From Diphasiastrum complanatum (Eukaryota; Streptophyta; Lycopodiopsida; Lycopodiales; Lycopodiaceae): a stretch of DNA of 64,000 nt. Under the pieces are notes generated by a model, which was not told the DNA's origin, searched no databases, and worked only from the letters and a program-made list of their open reading frames with translations. Of the stretch, positions 1 through 12,852 are shown piece by piece (position 1 is the first letter of the stretch; each line of letters begins with the position of its first letter). The translations under genes were made by a program, and so were the position numbers. The stretch spans positions 5,526,900 through 5,590,899 of the forward strand of contig CM055107.1 in the NCBI GenBank assembly GCA_029204225.1, given 5' to 3'.

Positions 1-595
1 GAGTGATTTGTCCATCATAGTGTGAAAAATTGTCTTTTTTCATGTATTGAGGCAAATTGTAAACTCTTTATGAGAGAAAATGAATCATCCTCTAAGGAAA
101 CTTATCTCCATAATGAAGTATCTAGCCTCATTAGATCTGAGATTAGCATGGAAACCAAGCATGAAGATATGATACAAACTCTTTGTTACTATAGCATGCA
201 TAGTCTTGCCAATGTTGATGAGCCTAATCACTCGAGATCTTGGTAACATGATGTTGGATCTTTGTGATCCTCATGAGTCAAGAAGGACTCTTTATTTTCT
301 CATGGAGTGTGCAGCTATTTTCAAGGAGGAGGAGCTTTTGGATCAACATATGCTTCAAGGATGAAACAAATCAATGAAAGAGGTGCTAGAATGGTGCAAA
401 GCTCTCAAGTTCATCAAAAAAGTCAACATCCAAGAGGCATTATCATGGATAACGGTGATTTCGGATCGAGCGTCAAGCTCATTGGGTGATCTTCACACCT
501 TTGAACCAGCAAGAATCCATATTTGAAGACCAATTCAGCCCATGGAGTCAATCTCAATATCATCATATTTTTATCAAGTTAGTTTTGAGGAGGAG
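1..595 (+). mobile_element. 3' internal end of LTR retroelement X
   Basis: This is the tail of a retroelement whose body lies left of the window. The evidence is a polypurine tract at 587-595 (GAGGAGGAG) directly before an LTR starting TGTTA at 596. One forward frame is open over much of the stretch but carries stops, and I do not recognise its product. The same LTR family recurs in reverse at 50967-51815. The domain identity of this tail is unknown. Confidence 0.55.
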
Positions 596-1826
596 TGTTA
601 AAATTGGGAAAAGCTAACTTGATCAAATCTTGTAAATACCATTATGAGTAGTACATATCATCATTAGACATGTGTGGAGCCTGTTTCCACGTGTGAAATA
701 AATGCATTTATCATTTAGATGAGTCATATAGTTTGTACCTACCATTTCATTTGAGATCTCATTAGAGGAGTTCTAAATCCAAAAAAGACCCTTTTGTAAA
801 GATTCTTTTTATATTTTTTTTCTCAATTTTTTCTTACACATGGACCAATCAAAACACTCAAATTTGAAATCTACGTAACGTAACTTTTTGAGTCCACATT
901 TTGAGTCCACACTAAAAATGGCATAACTTTTTAGTGGTAAGTCCTAATTTAGCAGAGTTTGGTGCATTGGAAAGTACTCAACAAGGGCTTTCCAATGATA
1001 TGTTAGATGACATAGTTTTGAGCTACGATTAAAAAGTTATGGCAAGTCAAAAGTATCAGTGTTATAATATTTTAATAATATAAACTACATCTTGCGATGA
1101 ATTCCTAAAGGGTCTTTATGGAGCTCAAAACTCCCCTAATGAGTGGCTTAAATGGCCAAAATCTAGTTTTCTAGCTATATGCCACTTGGCATCATTTTAC
1201 TGGTAGGAAAAAGCTATTTCACATGGATAGGAGTGATCTCACACGTGCCCAGGACTGCTCACATGTGTGAAAACATCAGTAGTAGGTGAGATTCAACTTG
1301 TAGTAGATATTTGTGCAAGTCCCTATAAATTAGGAAAATTGCCTAAAATCAAGGGAGGGGGCTATAAGTTAGGAAACTTGGTCCATGTGCCATAGTGAAA
1401 ATTATTGGTGGATCCTTTGATGAGTAGCCACTCTCACACGTGCCAAATTAGCTGAGTAAGCATCAGCTCTTGTGTATATATGGTGGCTCCATTTGGCTAT
1501 AATTGACAAGAAAGCTAAATCCTGGTTTTGGTGCATTTCTTGAGTAATCTCTCCATTTGTCTTGTGATTTTAATGCTTCTAATGGTTTCTAACCTTAGTG
1601 ACTTCATCATTTGCTGGTAGTCCGTACTTTGACAGGTCTTCAACGTGTGAAACCAGCAAGTACAAGTTTTGATCATATTTGATTGTTCTTGTTAGATTTG
1701 TTGATGTAGATTTGATCTAGTGCTATCTAATCTTGTGTAGATTGGTAAATCAATCTAATCTAACACCCAATCACACTTGTGATCGATTTGGATCCTTTCT
1801 TGGTCCTTTTTTGCTGTACTTTGACA
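596..1826 (+). repeat. 3' LTR of element X (1231 bp)
   Basis: The LTR begins TGTTAAAATTGG directly after a polypurine tract and ends ACTTTGACA, giving TG...CA termini. Its limits come from the reverse-strand copy at 50967-51815, where the same end is followed directly by a tRNA-iMet primer site. Here no primer site follows 1826, so this is a 3' LTR. It is about 380 bp longer than the other copy; the extra DNA lies roughly between 757 and 1140. It carries CACGTG cores at 688-693, 1242-1247 and 1437-1442. Confidence 0.75.
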
Positions 1827-2823
1827 GTGAAGAGTATCATACTCTTAAATCCGACATGTCCGATGCCATTCGAGAAGAAGACAAAGGGTGTTTTTTTTAC
1901 TTATTGGATGATGAGGACCATAAAGAAAAAAGAGCTCACCATATTTTTAATGAAAATTGTCCAAGTGAGACAAGAGATTCAGACCAAGTATGGAAATCTC
2001 AATTCGAGTTGATGAATCAACAACATCAACAACAAATGGAGAAACTCAACAAAGAGTTTCAACAAGTCTTAAAGTCTATTCAAAGTCAGTTCCCAAGGCA
2101 ATTTCCATCTGGTAATGCTATTCATAGGCGGTGAAAACACCTGGTGACCACAATGTGGTGGTGCACATACCGGTAATGAGTGTCCATCACACAGACCATA
2201 TGAAACGTAGCATTGTATACTTTGTGACACAAAAACCCATGCCACATCAAGCTGTAGGTACAACCCATGCAACATGCAATATTCTAGACCACAACAATAT
2301 GCACCACGAGGCCAAGCATAAGCTCAATATAACCCACATTATATGAGTCCAGTGCAAGTTCAGGACTTGCCAAGACAACACCCACCTGCACAACAACAAA
2401 GATTGGCACTCCTAGATCCAAGAGGATCTGCCCAACCAACAAAACCGACCTCATATATAGGCAATTTGGTAGATAATTCTTCTTATGATACCACAACCGA
2501 TGATCTATTTATGATGAAGGCACTAATAACACATACGTAGATGAGGCATCTACCTCCTATCTGAACGATCAATTTATTTGGAGGAGCAGCCTAGTCAAAC
2601 CAACCAAGAGGCTTATGCAATTTTTCCTTCAGCCCTTAAGAAGAGATGCTTTGTATGTAGAGAAACCACTCACCTTCAAAGTGAATGTAGACTACAATAT
2701 CAATCTGTCATTGAATGTGCTAATTTTATTAGAAAACATTGCTATAAATATTGCCCTAACCAAACCAAAAAGATAGTTCTAGCATATAGGATATCTGAAG
2801 AGCTGTTGCTTGCTGTCACATGA
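1827..2823 (+). pseudogene. Decayed Ty3/gypsy gag with CCHC zinc knuckle
   Basis: This is a gag relic. A glutamine-rich, coiled-coil-like stretch is open to about 2134. Broken frames follow, then 2578-2823 encodes a CX2CX4HX4C zinc knuckle (CFVCRETTHLQSEC, 2647-2688). Such knuckles bind genomic RNA in retroelement nucleocapsids. The 5' end is cut by the LTR ending at 1826, so the start codon and any LTR or primer site of this element are missing. The protease, RT, RNase H and integrase remains downstream are in the expected gypsy order. Confidence 0.6.
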
Positions 2824-3224
2824 GCACAACAAAGGACCTTAGATCAGAATAAGGACCCAGCACAACCACAACCTAGTGCCAATACTTCCATGATTCCACA
2901 ATCCTAACTTGACCCTGTAGAAGCTCAAAGGCAATACCATGAATTTCGAGATGAGTTGGATAGAGATGAAGAGAGGATTTCTGCTTCGCCATTGCCCAGC
3001 TACCTACGCAGGGGCAACCACCATGAGGAATAGAGATTTTTTTCAATCTCTTACAAGCACAAATCATCATGCCCTTCTACATGGCCATCAACTTTTTGAA
3101 ACCCCTGTAGGATGCCGTATTGCACAGCTCCCAACAGCTTGATATACCAGATAAGTTGAGACAACTGAAAAACAATGAGGTGGTTCATAGTGTAGACATG
3201 AGCTTACTTCATTTGTGTTGCTAA

Positions 3225-3640
3225 AGGTAACATCATCACCTTACCTGTGCACTACAAATCCTATCCATCCATACAAGCCATTCTCGATAGTGGGTCTGGA
3301 CTGAATATTATCACCTTGTCCTTAGCAAAGGCATGGGGAATATCCACAGTAGAAAAGCCTAAGTACAAGTTATGAATGGCTGACCAAAGAATGATGATGC
3401 TTGTATGTCACATAATTTACCGATTAAAATTGTAGGTTTGAATTTCACCATAGAGTGTATTGTACTAAACTTTCATGATGAACCACACACCTATAAATTT
3501 CTTTTTGGAATGTCTTGGTTAGAAATGGCCAGAGTGATTCAAGATTGGAAGAAAAACAAGATAGTCTTCGGCAACAGAGACAAGAGAATCTCTATCGATG
3601 CCACCGAAAAAATAAAGCCTGCACGAATTGAAAATGATTG
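3225..3640 (+). pseudogene. Ty3/gypsy aspartic protease relic
   Basis: A retropepsin-like stretch is visible as AILDSGSGLNIIT with the catalytic DSG at 3286-3294. After a stop near 3373 and a frame change, 3405 onwards continues with FLFGMSWLEMARVIQDW, which resembles the C-terminal half of gypsy proteases (a GxxWL-type motif followed by a DW pair). The enzyme would normally cleave the Gag-Pol polyprotein. The broken frames make it inactive. Confidence 0.6.
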
Positions 3641-4421
3641 GTCTTCTACTACCTATGATGACCCAAAAAGTGTCGATTCAACCATAAAGAGTCATTACAT
3701 GCAGAGTATTGATATCATTAACTGGGTTCATGCTTTAGCGATGTCAATGGTACTCTTTGTGAACAAGAGTTTAGGAAGAGGACCCACTCGATATAACTAT
3801 AAACTCCACGGATATCAACACTCCCATCATGCCTTTATATATGATAGATACACTCCCTATTGAGTGGATATCTGAAAATACTTTTTCTACTAAAATATCC
3901 ACCAGTCAGGATGACATTCTTACTGTGGGAGAAGATGAGTTATCTGACGACCAGCTTGTCCATTTGCTGGATCCAAAAAGTTTAGGAAGATGTCGTATAC
4001 CGAAAGAGATTAAACTCCCTCATTGGCTCAGGTACAACATTCACAACCAATAAATTCTCGTGTATACAGACCAAAGTTAAAAGTCTATCAATGGGATTTA
4101 CATAATGATGAAGTTTTGAGCATCATTGACGAAAACTTAGTTTGAGAAAAAACACAAAAAAAATCCATGCATGCCTACTACTATAGATACTCAAACATTT
4201 TTCATGCTAAAAAACAAAACAAAGGTCGATGTAAGATTGATTGAAAGCAATTCCAAATGTGTGAAAATCTGAAACAACCAATGAAACCTTTGGTAAGAAA
4301 CCAAAAAAATTCCAGTCAAGATTCATCATCAAAAAGCAAATTTGTAGAGGACATTTCTAAGATCCCACCAAAGATAATTGATGATCCACTATATGATGTT
4401 CCATAGCACTTTAAGGATTAC

Positions 4422-5330
4422 ATGACTGATGATGTGATCATCAGTATGGTAAAACCGAAACGGGAACCTCAACCACCATCAACTTCTTTTGAGGGACCTG
4501 CAAAGACAATACCTCTAAATATGAAGGATAGTGATGAAGACATAGATCGTTTTGTGCACGTAGGATCCCACCTGAATCCAACCCAATTATGGAATTTGGA
4601 AAAGTTATTGCGCAAATACAGAGATGTGTTTGCTTGGAGTTATAAAGAAATGAAGGGAGTTCCTCCTGATGTTGTAGTGCATACAATCCCATTACAGAAT
4701 GGTGCAATACCTGTGAGAGCGAAATCTTATTGCACCAATCCTACCTATCGAGAGAAGATAAGAGAAGACATTCAAAAGCTTCTTGATGCTAGTTTCATTT
4801 ATGAAATTGAGCACACTAGTTGGGTATCACCAATTGTGCTGGTACCAAAGAAAAATTGTAAACTTCGTATTTGCATGGATTTGAAAAAACTTAATGACCA
4901 AACAGAAAAAGATCACTTCCCATTACCTCTGACCACACAAATCCTCGAAGATATGGTAGGAGCAGAAGTTTTTAGCTTCATGGATGGTTTTATTGGCTAT
5001 TTTTTAGTCCAAATTGCTCTTGAAGATCATTCCAAAATGGCATTTGTTACATAGTTTGGCACATTCGCATATATTGTTATGCCATTCGATCTATGCAATT
5101 CCCCATCGACATTCCAAATGGTGATGCAACGAGCTTTCAAGAATCTGCTACACAAGAATCTAGAGATTTATCTTGATGATCTTCGTGTACATTCATCTAG
5201 GGATAAGCATATCGATGTTCATTCGCTGTCGAAGGTTCAGAATTTCATTGAATTTCGAAAAGTGCCAAATTTATTGAAAAAAAGGAGTGGTACTGGGGCA
5301 TATCATTTCTCGAAATGGTATATCCATTGA
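4422..5330 (+). pseudogene. Ty3/gypsy reverse transcriptase relic
   Basis: This is the RT of a non-chromovirus Ty3/gypsy element (Athila/Tat-like in flavour). Visible blocks are WVSPIVLVPKK, RICMDLKKLN, DHFPLPLTTQILEDM, FSFMDGFIGY and MPFDLCNSPSTFQ. The catalytic box is YLDD at 5169-5180, so the active-site aspartates remain. One in-frame stop (TAG at 5052-5054) falls just before the FGTFAY block, and the frame is then lost after about 5250. With gag, protease and integrase around it, this was an autonomous element. The subfamily assignment is tentative. Confidence 0.8.
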
Positions 5331-5900
5331 TCCTGAAAAGATCAAGGTGAGTCTAGAAATGCCCCTACCAGCTACAATGAAGGAAATTTATGTCTTTCTA
5401 GGCCACATGGGTTACGATTGCATTTTTATAATACACTACACCGATAAAGTGAGGTTAGTATACAAAATCGTTACTGATCCACGGTGGACAGAAGAATGGA
5501 TTAAAGCCTTTGAAGACCTCAAACAAGCTTTAGTCACTACACCAATTCTTCGTGTGCTTGATTATACTAAGGAGCTCCATGTGCATATGGACGCTAGTAA
5601 GTATGCCATTGGTGCTGTTTTAACGCAACCTGGAGAATTCAAAATGAATTTTCCAATCAGTTTCCTAAGATATCAGCTGGTTCCATCTGAGGTTTAGGGT
5701 TTAGGTACAGAAAGAGAAGCATTAGCAATGGTCTATGTCGTTCAACAATTTCATCATTATTTGCTAGGCCAGCTTTTTGTCTTTTATACCGACCATCATG
5801 CTCTTCTATATCTATTGAATAAACCATGCAAAACCGGACAAATTGCACGATGGTTGTTGATTCTTTTAGAATTCAACTTTTGAGTTGTTATTTGAAAGGG
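5287..5900 (+). pseudogene. Ty3/gypsy RT connection and RNase H relic
   Basis: The frame opening at 5287 continues the RT connection region (LGHIISRNGISIDPEKI) into RNase H. The first RNase H carboxylate lies in HVHMDASKYAIGAVLTQ. After a stop at 5695-5697 the domain continues as REALAMVYVVQQFHHY and FYTDHHALLYLL to about 5850. It would have removed template RNA during reverse transcription. It is disrupted by a frameshift against the upstream RT frame and by the internal stop. Confidence 0.7.
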
Positions 5901-6069
5901 ATCACAACATTTTTTGGCTAATCATATTTCATGATTACCCAATGCTGAAGCATCTGATGAGCCAATAAATGATGAGTTACTAGATGCGTGTCTATTTTAT
6001 ATAGATGTGACACCTTTATGGGTTGATGATATCACTAGATATTTAGCAACTGGGGAAATAGATCCCTAG

Positions 6070-6905
6070 TTGAAAAAACCACAAAAAATAAAACTCATTA
6101 TCAAAGCTTTGCCTTATCATTTTATTGCAGGACAACTATATAAGCTAGGTGTTGATGGTACTACACGTCGTTGCGTACATGAATTTGAAGTCCAACAGAT
6201 TATTGCCTTTACACACAAATTTATTGGGGGTGGATATTTTTCCTCTGATGCTACTACTAGGGCAATCCTTTTGGTAGGATTTTGGTGGCCAACCCTATTC
6301 AAAGACACCCATGCTTATGAAAAATTTTGCGATGTTTGTCAACACACAAAGAATATTCAGAAAGCCAACCACAATCTCCTTACTCTAATACTTGAAAGTC
6401 AAGTATATCACAAATGGGGAATTGAACTTTTTGGACCTATTAGTCCAGTAGCACGTGGCACACAAACATGATACATCCTGATTGCCACTGATTATGCAAC
6501 AAAATGGATAGAGGCTAGAGCAATGAGAAAAGCAAATGTGAAATCTGTAGCACACTTCCTCTATGAAAGCATTATTGCTTGATTTGGTTGTCCAATAGAA
6601 CTTGTAAGTGATCGAAATTCTCATTTTTTTAATGAAGTAATCAACACTTTACTAACGCATTACTCCATTATACACCGAAAGAGTATTCCGACTATCCTAG
6701 ATGCAATGGACTGGCTGAATCTTTGAACAAAACAATTTGCAAGGTTTTAACCAAGATAGTAGAAACAAGTCGATCAGATTGGAAAAAAAAAGTTATTTTT
6801 TGCTATCTGGGCATATTGAACAACGCCGAAATGAGCCATGGGATAGAAAACACCATTTGAGCTGGTATATGGCCAAGAGGCTATAATTATGCCAGTAGAA
6901 TTACG
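6070..6905 (+). pseudogene. Ty3/gypsy integrase relic
   Basis: An HHCC-type N-terminal domain is visible up to about 6360 (FWWPTLFKDTHAYEKFCDVCQ). It is followed by the core: WGIELFGPISP at the first catalytic position (Glu where Asp is usual), a second block near 6610 (LVSDRNSHF) and a third near 6715 (GLAESLNKTI) in another frame. Stops fall at about 6470 and 6580, and at least one frameshift is present. The reading breaks off near 6905 (LVYGQEAIIMPVEL), before any C-terminal domain, where an unrelated repeat-rich spacer begins. Confidence 0.7.
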
Positions 6906-8140
6906 GTAAGTCCTGTGTACAATATATTTCCATTTTTTTTCACAGTATCCAAAAAATCCAAATTTTTTTTTTCAACTTTTTCATCCGAATGTACAACTGA
7001 CAATAGGTTCAGACTGCATCTGACGGTGCATCCAACAGCCTACATCCGATGCCATCACTGATGACATCCGACAGTTTGCCTGATGATGACTACACCTACA
7101 TCCGATGCATTCCCTTTCGACACGTTTACTTCCGACGATCTTTCCATAATAGATTACATCTACCAGTTTTATGCATCTGACGATTTACATCCCATAGATG
7201 CATCCGATGATTTTCATTCGACAAGATGCATCTGACGCCTGACCTAAATTTTTTTGTATAAGTACATCGGAGGTCCAAGTCATTTTCACTTCACAAAAAT
7301 TCTCGAGATATTTCATGTCCGATTGGGAAATTCTGATGATCTTTGCGTTCTATGATCCGATTCAGACAAGTTTTCTTGCAATTTGACCGCCCTCAATCAT
7401 TCTATCATTTGTTCCATACTCCATAGCTTCCATAGATTCATCCATCTGTGCGGCACAAACCCTACAAGTTTTAACTTCTTTCTAAAAGTCTAAATACATT
7501 TCTATCTTTTATGCATTTAGCATCCACTCCCACACTATTTGTACTTTGTTTCTATTTTTCATAGATTGTCTGAAGTGTTCTTCTAGTTTGCCATTCACGT
7601 TTTTGGAGTTTTACATCAACACCAACTTTGTTGCATCCGACTGTCTCATCATTTTCTGTATCCGACCAATTCACATCCATCACTACCTTCTACATCTGCC
7701 TCCGAAGTGCAATACAATCAACATCCAAATTTGCCTACACAGTTTGCATCTGTCAGTATTGTCTATCCGATCCTCGCTTTCTCCATACACTTAGTCTCAA
7801 TTCTTCACATTCTTTGTAAATGATTTTGCGTATACATAATTTCTTACAACAAGGCTGCATCAAAATTCCTTTTATATATTCTGGTGATAAAATAGAATCT
7901 GCCTTCTTCAGAGTGACGAATGCAAGCACACGCTTTCTTTTGCAGTTTCAAGAAGTTTCAAAAGAATCGAAACTTGGATCATGTTGCATTGGACTCTCAA
8001 TTTTTTTTTTCCAATTTGCATCCAACAAGTTTACAATACATCCGACATTGCATATACGTTTGTTTCCAAAAAGCCACACTTTTTTGCATCCGACAAATAG
8101 CATTCCAATTTCGATCCGACAGTTTTGATCCCTCTTCAGA
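6906..8140 (+). repeat. Spacer dense in GCATCCGAC-like words
   Basis: About 1.2 kb in which short words of the type GCATCCGAC, ACATCCGATG and GCATCTGAC recur at irregular spacing, for example near 7016, 7042, 7064, 7101, 7637, 8038 and 8086. I count roughly fifteen clear or one-mismatch instances. There is no fixed period, so it is not an ordinary tandem array. The reverse-complement word (GTCGGATGC) is equally dense at 53255-54560, ahead of a gypsy gag. I infer a retroelement leader or LTR-type region. The short open frames inside it look like chance. Confidence 0.6.
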
Positions 8141-8149
8141 TTTTTGCCA

Positions 8150-9700
8150 TGCTAGGAGAATCCTACGAAGGCTAGCAAAATATGTATAACTGGGCAAAGA
8201 TCATCTCCAGATAGCTGATAAGTGCCTTGAAGAAAAGAGCCCCAGTCACATCTTTGGGCTACATCATTTTTGACATAGCCAAGAGTCAGAACAACTTAGA
8301 TTTGAAGCTTGCTTGGCGCCACGAGATGCTGCTGCTATCAAAGGTTACAAACCTTCCAAAGCCTCTCCCTCATGCACAACATCACGACAACCTGTTGCTG
8401 CATCACATGAGCTCATGTCCAAGAAACGTCAAGATAGATCGTCTCCATAGATATTTGGGCCTACACCACACCAGCAAATAAGCAGAGAAAAAAGGTCACT
8501 ACAAGAAAATCGGCTCCTAACTCAGAGACGGAATCCGACAGCCCACCACCATCCAAAACACAAAAGTTGCTCCCAAGAAAGAAGAAAAGGACGGAAGGTT
8601 ATCAAGACATCCCATCAAGTAGTAAGGACAATGAGGACAAAGAGGAAGGCAGCTTGCAGACAAGAAGAACCAGAACACGAAAACAAAAATCTGTCGCCTC
8701 CTCACCAGAGCTCCAGTTGATGGACACTCAATAGGCCCAGTCACCATGAGCACAATCACCTCCTGCTGCTAGGTCCAGGTCCCAATCACCATCCGGGTCC
8801 ATCCAAGTGCTGCAATCACCCCCTCTCGCATCCAACAAGTGGTTGATTCTATGATGGCAATCCAACTACAACCACATGCAATAGATTCAAGGGAGGGAGA
8901 AAGGAAACTGCCTGCTGACACACTTGCAGTCGAGGCAGAAGACAATACTGAAGCGACACTTGTAATATAAAATGTTCAGGAAAGCCCAAAGGTTGAGAAA
9001 AAAGTAGAAGACCTCTCTTCTCTGAAGCAAGATGACTTCATCGATGTAGATGCTCTTGACTGCTTTGATGAAGGCGACATTGTGGAGGAGAAGGTGGAGA
9101 TAGTTTTCGAGGAGATTGCACCAGTCTCACCACTAACCCCCATTCCTACATTTACTATCACCACCATTGTTGATACTACCACTGTTATCATCTCTCTCAC
9201 CCCTATTGTTACCATTCCTCCACCTCCACCTTTGACACCATTCCCACCACATCTTCTTTTAAATCTGATGACAATTTTTTAAAACAATTCATTTCACCAA
9301 CAACTCAATACAACCTCATAACTAACCCACCACCCACCAATCGTCAACTAAGCTCACCTCTGTCACCACCAAATTTCAATGTTTTTGATCAAGATCCACT
9401 TGATGAGACTGTGTAGCCTTTGAAGGGACTTTCTTCAACCCTTCCAAGAAGTAAGAGCGACACCTTTGCTAGACCAAGGCATAGGACCAAGGCCTGAGGA
9501 TTCAAAACAAGACTACCTGATGCAAAGAGTGCCACGGCCTTGGATGACTATTTGGCAAGGCCTTCGAGAAAAACTGTTTGGAAAATCCAAAGAGAAGATT
9601 CGAAGACAGTTCAATGATCGAAAAGAGTCCGAAAAATGTTAGAGGACCTACAAGAAAGAAGACACTTGTCATTTGAAACTGTTCATTTTCCTGTTTTACC
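8150..9700 (+). pseudogene. Decayed reading frame of unknown identity, possibly retroelement gag-like
   Basis: Several frames in turn give protein-like composition: 8227-8481 (VTSLGYIIFDIAKSQNNLDL); a lysine/serine-rich charged stretch around 8500-8735; an acidic stretch around 8990-9115; and a Thr/Pro-rich stretch ending IPPPPPLTPFPP near 9250. Stops and frame changes separate them. Its place downstream of the word-rich spacer parallels the gag at 52735-53182 downstream of the same kind of spacer. I do not recognise a family and could not rule out a decayed host gene. Confidence 0.3.
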
Positions 9701-10499
9701 AAGTTCTATTTTTGTGTCCCTGGATTCTCGGGAACATGGACATGGACAATTTCCCTAGTGGTCTCGATCAACAAAAATGCTCTTGTGAGTTCCATAAATG
9801 TCTAATTCAATTCGAACTTTTTTCATTCTTTGTATGATCAAAGAGCTCCTTTCAAGTTATCAATGTTTAGTGTTAATGTCGTATCATATGTGGACTAACA
9901 CCTAGGACACCCCACTTGTGTGCATATGCTCTAGTTTCTCTCAAAGTCACCCGTCTCAAATTTGCAAAAAGTTAAGCTTTATGTCCACACTCCTTGAAAA
10001 AGCATGAATATGGAAATCTATAGTTTATAGACACAAGGAAAAATGTTGAATGGCAACAAAACTATACGGGAGTTGAATGTGTGACTAGCCAAGGCACCAT
10101 GGAGTTCCAAGACTCAATCCCTCTTTCTAGTGTGTTTATGGCACCATGCTTGGCACACACTAGTGACCACCAAATTCATGTCTTTATCTTGTTGAAAATA
10201 CCAAGATGGACATAATCTCTTGAATTACCTTGTGATATCCAATGGGTTACATGTTTACATCCTCAATGAATGCTTCATTCTTTAGAAGTAAATTTTTGTA
10301 TAACACATGGTATATATTCACAACTTTGAGCTTTAATGGATGTATCTTCGATGTTTGTATATGAATCTTTTTCTTCTTCACATGTGGTGGCTCTTTTCTT
10401 AGCTATGTAGGTCTACTGAGGGCGTCATCTTCCAAGGGGCCATGCTATGTACCTTGCCAATGTGGTTTTATGTGGTTATGTAGATAGGTAGATTGTGAA
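9701..10499. other. Intergenic stretch without recognised gene
   Basis: No sustained coding frame, RNA gene or repeat was recognised here. Confidence 0.5.
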
Positions 10500-10583
10500 C
10501 CTTAGAATCACTCACCTTTTCCTTTTTGATTTGCCATAGCAGCAAAGGATCAAGTCATTAAAGATCAATAACAAAAGCACATA

Positions 10584-10655
10584 GGATCTGTGGCGCAATG
10601 GTAGCGCGTCTGACTCCAGATCAGAAGGTTGCGTGTTCGATTCACGTCAGGTTCA
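10584..10655 (+). tRNA. tRNA-Trp (CCA)
   Basis: A 72-nt cloverleaf can be folded. The acceptor arm GGATCTG pairs with CAGGTTC (two G-T wobbles), followed by discriminator A. The D arm is TGGCGCAATGGTAGCGC-like, the anticodon stem TCTGA/TCAGA carries loop CTCCAGA, and the T arm is GCGTG/CACGT around TTCGATT. The anticodon CCA is at 10616-10618, which reads UGG (Trp). The internal A and B promoter boxes for RNA polymerase III are intact, and there is no intron or encoded CCA. A T-rich run follows at 10659. An identical copy lies at 35529-35600 on the other strand. Confidence 0.93.
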
Positions 10656-11140
10656 AATTTTGTTTTGCAATCAGTCAATTCAAAAGCAACTTGAATAACA
10701 TTCCCATTCAAATGGGTCCCATTTTCACCTTTTATGGGCATTACAAGACTTCATGATACAAGTTCCATGGTAATTTCTTATACCACTAAACATCAATGTT
10801 GTTCAATCTTTTAACTTCTCAATAGAATTATTCCTTTTTTGATGAAGTTATGAAATCACTTGTACAATACCAATCATAATCAGAAGGTTTGATGTGAAGA
10901 TATTTATTTTCTTCTCCCAAAGGCTTCATGATGTGTAAACAATGTTGATATTTTAGTGTGAACAACCAAAAAAGATAAAATTGCATTATATCAGTGCATT
11001 TGTTCTAAATCAACAAGAGGGAGGGATTATTGTATTTGAGATCAATTTTCTGAAATAATAGTTGGTAATACCCATAAGACTAAATGCGTCAATTATGCTA
11101 GTAAAATTTTGTCTTGATATGTAGGAATTGTGTTTATTTG

Positions 11141-11226
11141 GCGTGTTATGCATGAATCTCATATACCATAAGCTTGGAAATTGGTGTGTTATGCATGAGT
11201 CTCATATACCATAAGCTTGGAAATCA
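11141..11226 (+). repeat. 43-bp direct tandem duplication
   Basis: Two adjacent 43-bp units each contain a TGTTATGCATGA block and CTCATATACCATAAGCTTGG, with only a few differences. The matching place in repeat copy B (near 35020-35055, reverse strand) has a single unit, so the duplication arose after the two copies separated. Confidence 0.85.
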
Positions 11227-11850
11227 GCTAATATATTCCATAACTAATAGTGTGAGATCCCTTTTTGTGATTTTTCACGTTATTTTTCAAAACTTGTACT
11301 TGAAGAATATGTCTTCCATGTAATGAATGTTCATAATAAATTAGATTGATAATGGAAAAAACATGCATGGCAAAATGATGACATACTAGCCAAAACTTTA
11401 AGTGTTTGACTCACATAAAATGTATACAATCATACACATTAATACATCACATTAAACATTAAATTTAAATGGCATGCTATGGATTTTATTATGTTTATTA
11501 GCACATACCAAAAGTGTCAAATACATTTTGACTGATGTTTGAAGCATGGTATGCGCTCATGTAAAATCTTCAAGTTACAAAGGGTACATCTCATAAGAAT
11601 TATTGCCAAATATATGACTTTGAAGTCTTGTATTGGAGATTCTTGAAAACCTTTTAGCACATTGACTTGCTCAAAAAACTTTTATGAGGTGCCCTAAGGC
11701 CCAAAACACCTCATCAACTATTGAATGAGAAAAAAATTAAATATACAATAAAATAATTGAATGCCCCCTATGTTCATAAAAGGGTGTGTTCATCACTTTC
11801 AAGTACCAACTATACACATTTCATAAATCCAATATTCAAAGCCTTTTTGG

Positions 11851-12300
<450 letters not shown>

Positions 12301-12772
12301 ATGCTTTATCAAGAAAACAATGTTTCTGAGATAGTTCTTCAACACACTATGTCAAGCAGATTCAATGTGATTTTACAGGGTTTTCCATAGGTTCCGTCTA
12401 TCACAGCATGAAAATCTGGGCAATGTTTTATTTGGAATTTGGCTCAACGAGTTAGTATTTTCTCTTGCAGACCTGTTTGAATTCCAACAAAGATTCAAAG
12501 ATAATATCAATATTTTGAGCACACTTATGACCATATTTTGAGTGTTGTTTGCTCAACCAGCTTCCGTAAATTTTTGAGCAGGTCCAGCATACAAATTCAA
12601 AAGGTTCTTAGAGATTCAAGAAGCACAAGTGAATTGTTTACCTGCAACACTAATAGAGATTTTTCAGGCCTAACAAATTTCACCACTTTGCATTTATCAT
12701 TTCAAGGCAATTCTAAGAAGAACAGAGCCACTTCGCAAATGATTGCCAGTTTGAGGAGTTGCACTTGGAGCC

Positions 12773-12776
<4 letters not shown>

Positions 12777-12848
<72 letters not shown>
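12777..12848 (+). repeat. (TC)36 microsatellite
   Basis: An uninterrupted TC run of about 72 bp, in the same orientation as the tract 480 bp upstream. The DNA just upstream is protein-like in one frame but has no recognisable family. Confidence 0.98.

Positions 12849-12852
<4 letters not shown>

Larger units (their letters stand above)
10500..11850 (+). repeat. Dispersed repeat copy A carrying tRNA-Trp
   Basis: This segment aligns by eye, in reverse orientation, with 34150-35665. Shared landmarks are CAAAGGATCAAGTCA before the tRNA, an identical tRNA, TGGGTCCCATTTTCA and CCATGGTAATTTCTTATA-like DNA after it, a block near 11060 (TTGGTAATACCCATAAGA), and TTCATAAAAGGGTGTGT near 11773. Both borders are approximate because similarity fades. 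Outside the tRNA the two copies have many substitutions and indels, so the duplication is old. Confidence 0.7.

Noticed and set aside
1733-2134. Open frame starting inside the element X LTR and running into gypsy gag
   Set aside because: The first part is LTR sequence ending at 1826. Only the part after that is gag-like, so the apparent start is an artefact of the insertion.
7546-8189. Several overlapping short open frames in the word-rich spacer
   Set aside because: They are overlapping frames in low-complexity C/T-rich DNA with no recognisable domain or shared codon pattern.
8497-8510. CACTACAAGAAAAT, a typical CACTA-element terminus
   Set aside because: No subterminal repeats follow, no partner terminus was found and it lies inside a protein-like stretch, so it is probably chance.
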